NCBI GenBank assembly: GCA_963675135.1
Contig: OY776129.1
Location: 45,954,141 to 46,018,140, forward strand
Direction: 5' to 3'
Source of the DNA: Galeopsis tetrahit
Taxonomy: Eukaryota > Streptophyta > Magnoliopsida > Lamiales > Lamiaceae
Length of the DNA: 64,000 nt
Part shown: in pieces, positions 59,458 through 64,000 of the stretch
Layout of the letters: every line of letters begins with the position of its first letter
Position numbering within the stretch: position 1 is the first letter of the stretch
Notes under the pieces: generated by a model
Told to the model about the DNA's origin: nothing
What the model saw: only the letters and a program-made list of their open reading frames with translations
Database searches by the model: none
Position numbers and translations under genes: made by a program

Positions 59458-62400
59458 ATGGAGTATCCACTATCACCCGCACTAAAGCCTCCGATTCTAG
59501 ATGACACGAATTATGCCTTCTGAAAACCAAAGATGAGGATGTACATCAAATCCATTGATGAACGAGCCTGGAGGAGTGTTCTTGCTGGTTGGACTCAACC
59601 AAGAACTACTGCGGATGAAGACAATGAAGCTCGGATCAAGAGAGAGCTCGACTGGACGGTTGAAGAAATCACAACTCCAAGTTACAATTCAAAGGCGTTG
59701 AATGCAATCTTCACCTCAACAGATGCCTCAATGTTCAAAATCATATCAAACTGCATTTCTTCGAAGGATGCATGGGATAGACTGCAAGAACATTGTGAAG
59801 GATCTGATAGTGTACGAAGGACCAGACTACGTATGCTTGGAACCAAGTTCGAAAACCTGAGGATGAAAGAAGATGAAACCATTTCATCTTACAACGAAAA
59901 GCTGACTGAGATTTCAAATGAAGCTCATTCTCTTGGTGATCCAATATCAAATCAAAGGTTAGTACATAAAATTCTTAGATCTGTTCCTAAACGTTTTGAA
60001 CCTAAGATATGTGCTATAGAAGAAGCTAAGGATACTGATGTGATAAGTCAAAATGAATTGATTGGTATTTTGAAAACTTATGAGATGAACATTTCTGAAA
60101 AGACTGATAATGAAAAGAAAGTGCTTGTTTTCAAAGGTGATGCCTCATCATCTGTATCATCAGGTTCTGGAAAGTCTCCTTATGTTACTGAAATTGATTC
60201 TAATGAAGATGATATTGAGGAATACCTTAACAATCCTGATTATATGGCTTTCATTACTAAATAGTTTAAGACATTCATGAAGAACAAGAACAATAGGTTT
60301 AAGGATAACATTCAACCTAAGGTTCAGATTAATAATACTCAACAATTGCCTATTAGAAAGAACAATTTTAATTCTTCTAGACAATTAGAAAGAGGAAACA
60401 GGTTTAGATCTGACCAAGATTATAGGAAGAATGTTAAATGTGATACATGTTTTGAATATGGTCATTATGCTAATGAATGTGCTAACACCATTCTAAAAAA
60501 GAAACTTAATTTCAGTGCTACTTTAAGTGATGAGTCTGATGTTGATCATGATCCTGGAAAAGATATTGAAAAAGCTTTCTCTGCTAGAATTCTGTATGAT
60601 GATACTTTTGATGATGATTTGGACGATTATTATGATGTGAGGACAAATGAGCCATCATTTGAGAAATCACTGAATAATGTACCAGAATTTAACTGTTTCA
60701 CAAGTTCTGTTAATGAGACAGGTACATCAAACAAAGCAGGTTTATCCAGAAGAGATGCTGACATTTAAGACTTGTCTAATACTGTTTTTAAACTGGAAAG
60801 TCTTTTAACAAAGAAGGATAAGGAAATTTCTAAACTCAAAGAAAGACTTGATGTGTCTGTTCTTGATTTTAAGAAATATTCTTATGAAAAACCTTTAACA
60901 AATGAAAAAGTTTGCAAAATATCTTCTGAAACTGAGAAACTTAATCACATCATTAAGTTTCTGAACTTTGAAAATTCTGATTTAAGAGAATCTATTACTA
61001 AGCTTGAAGGTATTCTAACAAGAAAAGATATTGAGATATCTAAACTTGAAGAAAGGTTGAAAGAAGCCTCACTGAGCTTTAAAAGATTTTCTGAAGGGAA
61101 GAACAAACTGGAAGACTCTCTTATGACCAACAACTCAAGAAGAACATGTATTGGCTACCAAGGTAAGAATTCAAAGAAGTCTGAACCTAAGAAACCTACT
61201 GATTTTGTAAAAGCTGAAGTGAATTACAATCCTAGTGTTTCTGCTAAGACTTAGATTATTGCAAAAGATGTTATATGCCATTACTGTTTCAAAAAGGGTC
61301 ATAAAAGTCCTAAATGTTTGAAGAAGAAAAATGATCTGAAACAGTTTGTATTGCCTGGAATGACTCAACATTCAAGATCACATAGTAATTCTGCATGGAT
61401 TTCAAAAGAAAATACATCTTGTAATGTTGTTTATATGTCTCTAAAAGCATGTATAACTGGATTATGGTACTTTGATAGTGGCTGTTCTAAACACATGACA
61501 GGTAAAATTGATTATCTCACTGATTATACTGTTTACAATGGTGGTAATGTCACTTATGGTGGTGGATCAAAAGGAAAAATCATTGGTAAAGGGACATTGA
61601 ATGTTCCTGGTTTTCCTAAGTTATCCAATGTTCTGCATGTTGATGGATTACTGGCCAATCTTATAAGTATTAGTCAATTATGTGATGATGATTTGCATTT
61701 TAAGTTTGATAAGAAGTCATGTTATGTACTAGACAAAAACTCTAAATGTATCATGATGGGAAACAAATCTGCTGATAATTGTTATCTCATTGAATCTGAA
61801 CTTATCTGCAATAAGGCTAAAGTTGATGATAGTATTCTGTGGCATCATAAACTTGGACATGCTAACTATAAACAACTTGATAAACTTGTTAGATTAAAAG
61901 CTGTTACAGGTTTACCAGATCTGAAATTCTCAGATAACAAGGTATGTGGACCTTGTAAAAAAGGCAAACAGATTAAAGTGTCTCACAAAATGTTGGGACA
62001 TTGCTCAACCAAACATTGCTTCGAATTACTGCACATGGATCTTATGGGTCCTATGGAAACATAAATTATTGGAGGTAAAAGGTATTCTTTAGTTGTGGTT
62101 GATGATTACTCTAGATTCACATGGATTGAATTCTTAAAAGATAAATCTGAAACTTTTTCCATTTTCAAAATTCTGTATAAAAGATTCAAGAATGTTTTCA
62201 ATTCTAAAGTGCAGAATCAGGTCAGATCATGGAAGAGAATTTGAAAACAGTTCCTTTACTGAGTTTTGTGAATCAAAAGGTATAATCCAAGAGTTTTCTT
62301 CACCTAAAACTCCTCAACAAAATAGCATAGCAGAAAGAAAGAATAGAACACTTCAAGAAATGGCTAGAGTCATGCTATGTTCTAAGAACTTATCTAAAAG

Positions 62401-64000
62401 ATTTTGGGCTGAAGCTCTTAATACTGCTTGTCATATTGCTAATAGAGTTTATATTATAACAGATTCTACTAGAACTCCATATGAAATTCTGAACAATAGA
62501 AAGCCTAATCTTAAATATTTCCATGTTTTTGGCTGTGTTTGCTATATCTTGAATGACAGGGATCAGTTACATAAGTTTGACTCAAAGAGTGATAAAGGCT
62601 TCTTTCTTGGTTACTCAAGAAACATCAAAGCCTATAGAATTTATAACTTTAGGACTGATACTGTACAAGAATCTGTAAATGTTGTTTTTGATGATGATAC
62701 AAGCATTACAGGTAAAAGCATTGAAGATGAAGACATTTCAGATTTGATTGATGCACCAATCAATACTGAAAATGTTGAACAGGTTCAGAATGTTGAGAAG
62801 AATGATGACACATCAGAGGAAACATCTGAAAATACAGATCCTGAAAATCTGTATAATCTCCAGAAAACTCCTTCCATAAGGATTCAAAAATATCATCCAC
62901 AGGACCAAATTATTGGTGAGCAGTCTACAGGTGTTCAAACCAGAAGAAGAATGAGAATGAACTCAAAGGATGTGGTAAGATCTATATGTATGTCATGCAT
63001 GTGTAGTAAGGTAAATCATGAATGCTATCACTCTGAGATTGAACCCAAAACTGTTAAAGAAGCATTAGATGATGAGAATTGGATAGAAGCTATGCATGAA
63101 GAACTTAATCAATTTGTTAGAAATGATGTATGGACATTAGTTCCTAGACCTGACCATATTAATGTTATAGGAACTAAATGGATTTTCAAAAACAAGACTG
63201 ATGAAATGGGAAATATTATTAGAAACAAAGCTAGGTTGGTTGCTCAAGGGTATACACAGGTAGAGGGTGTAGACTTTGATGAAACATTTGCTCCTGTTGC
63301 TAGAATAGAATCCATTAGGCTCTTACTTGCCATTGCATGCTATATTGATATAAAACTGCACCAAATGGATGTTAAAGCTGCTTTTTTAAATGGTATTCTA
63401 AATGAAGAAGCTTATGTTGAACAACCTAAAGGCTTTGAAAACTCTGATTTTCCTGACCATGTCTATAAATTGAAAAAGGCTCTATATGGCTTGAAACAAG
63501 CACCTAGAGCATGGTATGAAAGGTTGACAGATTTCTTGATTGAGTTTGGTTTTGTAAGAGGAGAAGCTGATAGAACACTATTCATCAAACATGATAAAAA
63601 TGATATTATGATTGCTCAAATCTATGTTGATGATATAGTATTTGGTTCTACTTGTGACAATATGCTTAAACACTTTGTGAATAAGATGACATCTACCTTT
63701 GAAATGTCCATGGTTGGTGATTTAAATTACTTTTTAGGACTGCAAATCAAACAGCAAAAAGATGGGATTTTTATCTCACAAAGTAAGTATGCTAAAAGTC
63801 TTGTAAAAAGGTTTGGATTAGAGAGTGCTAAACATATGAAAACACGTATGGGGTCAACTCAGAAACTGAGTAAGGACAGTGTTGGCCAGAGTGTTGACTC
63901 AACACTGTACAGGTCTATGATTGGCAGTATGTTATATTTGAGTTCCAGCAGACCTGATATTATGTTTAGTGTTTGCTTATGTGCTAGATACCAAGCTAAT
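59458..64000 (+). pseudogene. Copia gag-pol with five in-frame stops and a frameshift
   Basis: Gag starts at ATG 59458 (MEYPLSPALKPP). Stops in the same frame: TGA 59521, TAG 60262, TAA 60766, TAG 61252, TAA 62062. Gag has the UBN2-type core (59560-60060, RLRMLGTKFENLRMKEDETI) and a CCHC knuckle CDTCFEYGHYANEC near 60439, then a coiled-coil stretch (60772-61130) and a second knuckle CHYCFKKGHKSPKC near 61276. Protease DSGCSKHMTG at about 61474; GAG-pre-integrase WHHKLGHANYKQLD at 61840; integrase VVVDDYSRFTW at 62092. A frameshift at about 62216-62222 moves the reading to another frame, which then stays open to the window end: SDHGREFEN, QQNSIAERKNRT, reverse transcriptase QMDVKAAFLNG, ALYGLKQAPRAWYE, IYVDDIVFGST and FLGLQI. 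RNase H lies beyond. Confidence 0.9.

Larger units (their letters stand above)
58613..64000 (+). mobile_element. Copia retrotransposon (SIRE-like), runs off the window
   Basis: LTR, primer site, gag and pol in the Copia order (protease, integrase, reverse transcriptase). It is inserted in a hAT element. The integrase motif QQNSIAERKNRT and the text around it fit the SIRE/Maximus group. The element continues past 64000. Confidence 0.85.

Overview
The window is nuclear DNA of a flowering plant, most likely a eudicot. The evidence is spliced genes with GT-AG introns, a plastid HSP90 close to the Arabidopsis protein, AT-rich spacers, many Stowaway-type MITEs, and Copia, Gypsy, LINE, MULE and hAT elements. 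An asterid (Lamiales-like) source would fit, but nothing here proves it. No bacterial-type system, CRISPR array or rRNA gene is visible.

Three intact host genes lie in the first 24 kb. HSP90-5 (chloroplast HSP90, 19 exons, 799 aa) runs on + from 2349 to 7339, with a perfect heat-shock element upstream. It converges on an AVT6-type amino-acid transporter (5 exons, 468 aa) on - from 7798 to 9586. A group XII bHLH transcription factor (7 exons, 290 aa) is on - from 21940 to 23291. The AT-rich DNA around them carries Stowaway-like MITEs, several with TA target-site duplications.

The rest is mostly mobile DNA. From 13.6 to 17.7 kb there is a broken L1-type LINE on -. A 1.06-kb MULE with hairpin ends and a 9-bp target duplication interrupts the sequence upstream of its ORF2. 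From 19.4 to 20.9 kb a MULE-like GC-rich element carries a nested hAT. From 30.3 to 35.5 kb lies the 3' half of a SIRE-like Copia element with decayed extra ORFs and a 3' LTR. Two modular MULEs follow at 36.5-37.5 and 40.9-42.2 kb, and between them sits a 221-bp near-perfect hairpin.

From 42349 to 54461 there is a complete Ty3/Gypsy element of the Tat type: 726-bp LTRs differing at about five sites, TATAT target duplication, dual RNase H, a six-copy 120-bp tandem array, and an antisense intron-containing gene for a 672-aa protein. Its integrase is split by a 973-bp hAT element with an 8-bp duplication.

From 54.5 kb to the end there is a nest of SINE copies, a reverse-strand Copia remnant, a second hAT of the same family that interrupts it, and a + strand Copia element inserted into that hAT and running off the window. 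The host genes are unrelated in function. The main story is repeated nested insertion, datable by order, in which young elements are already disabled.
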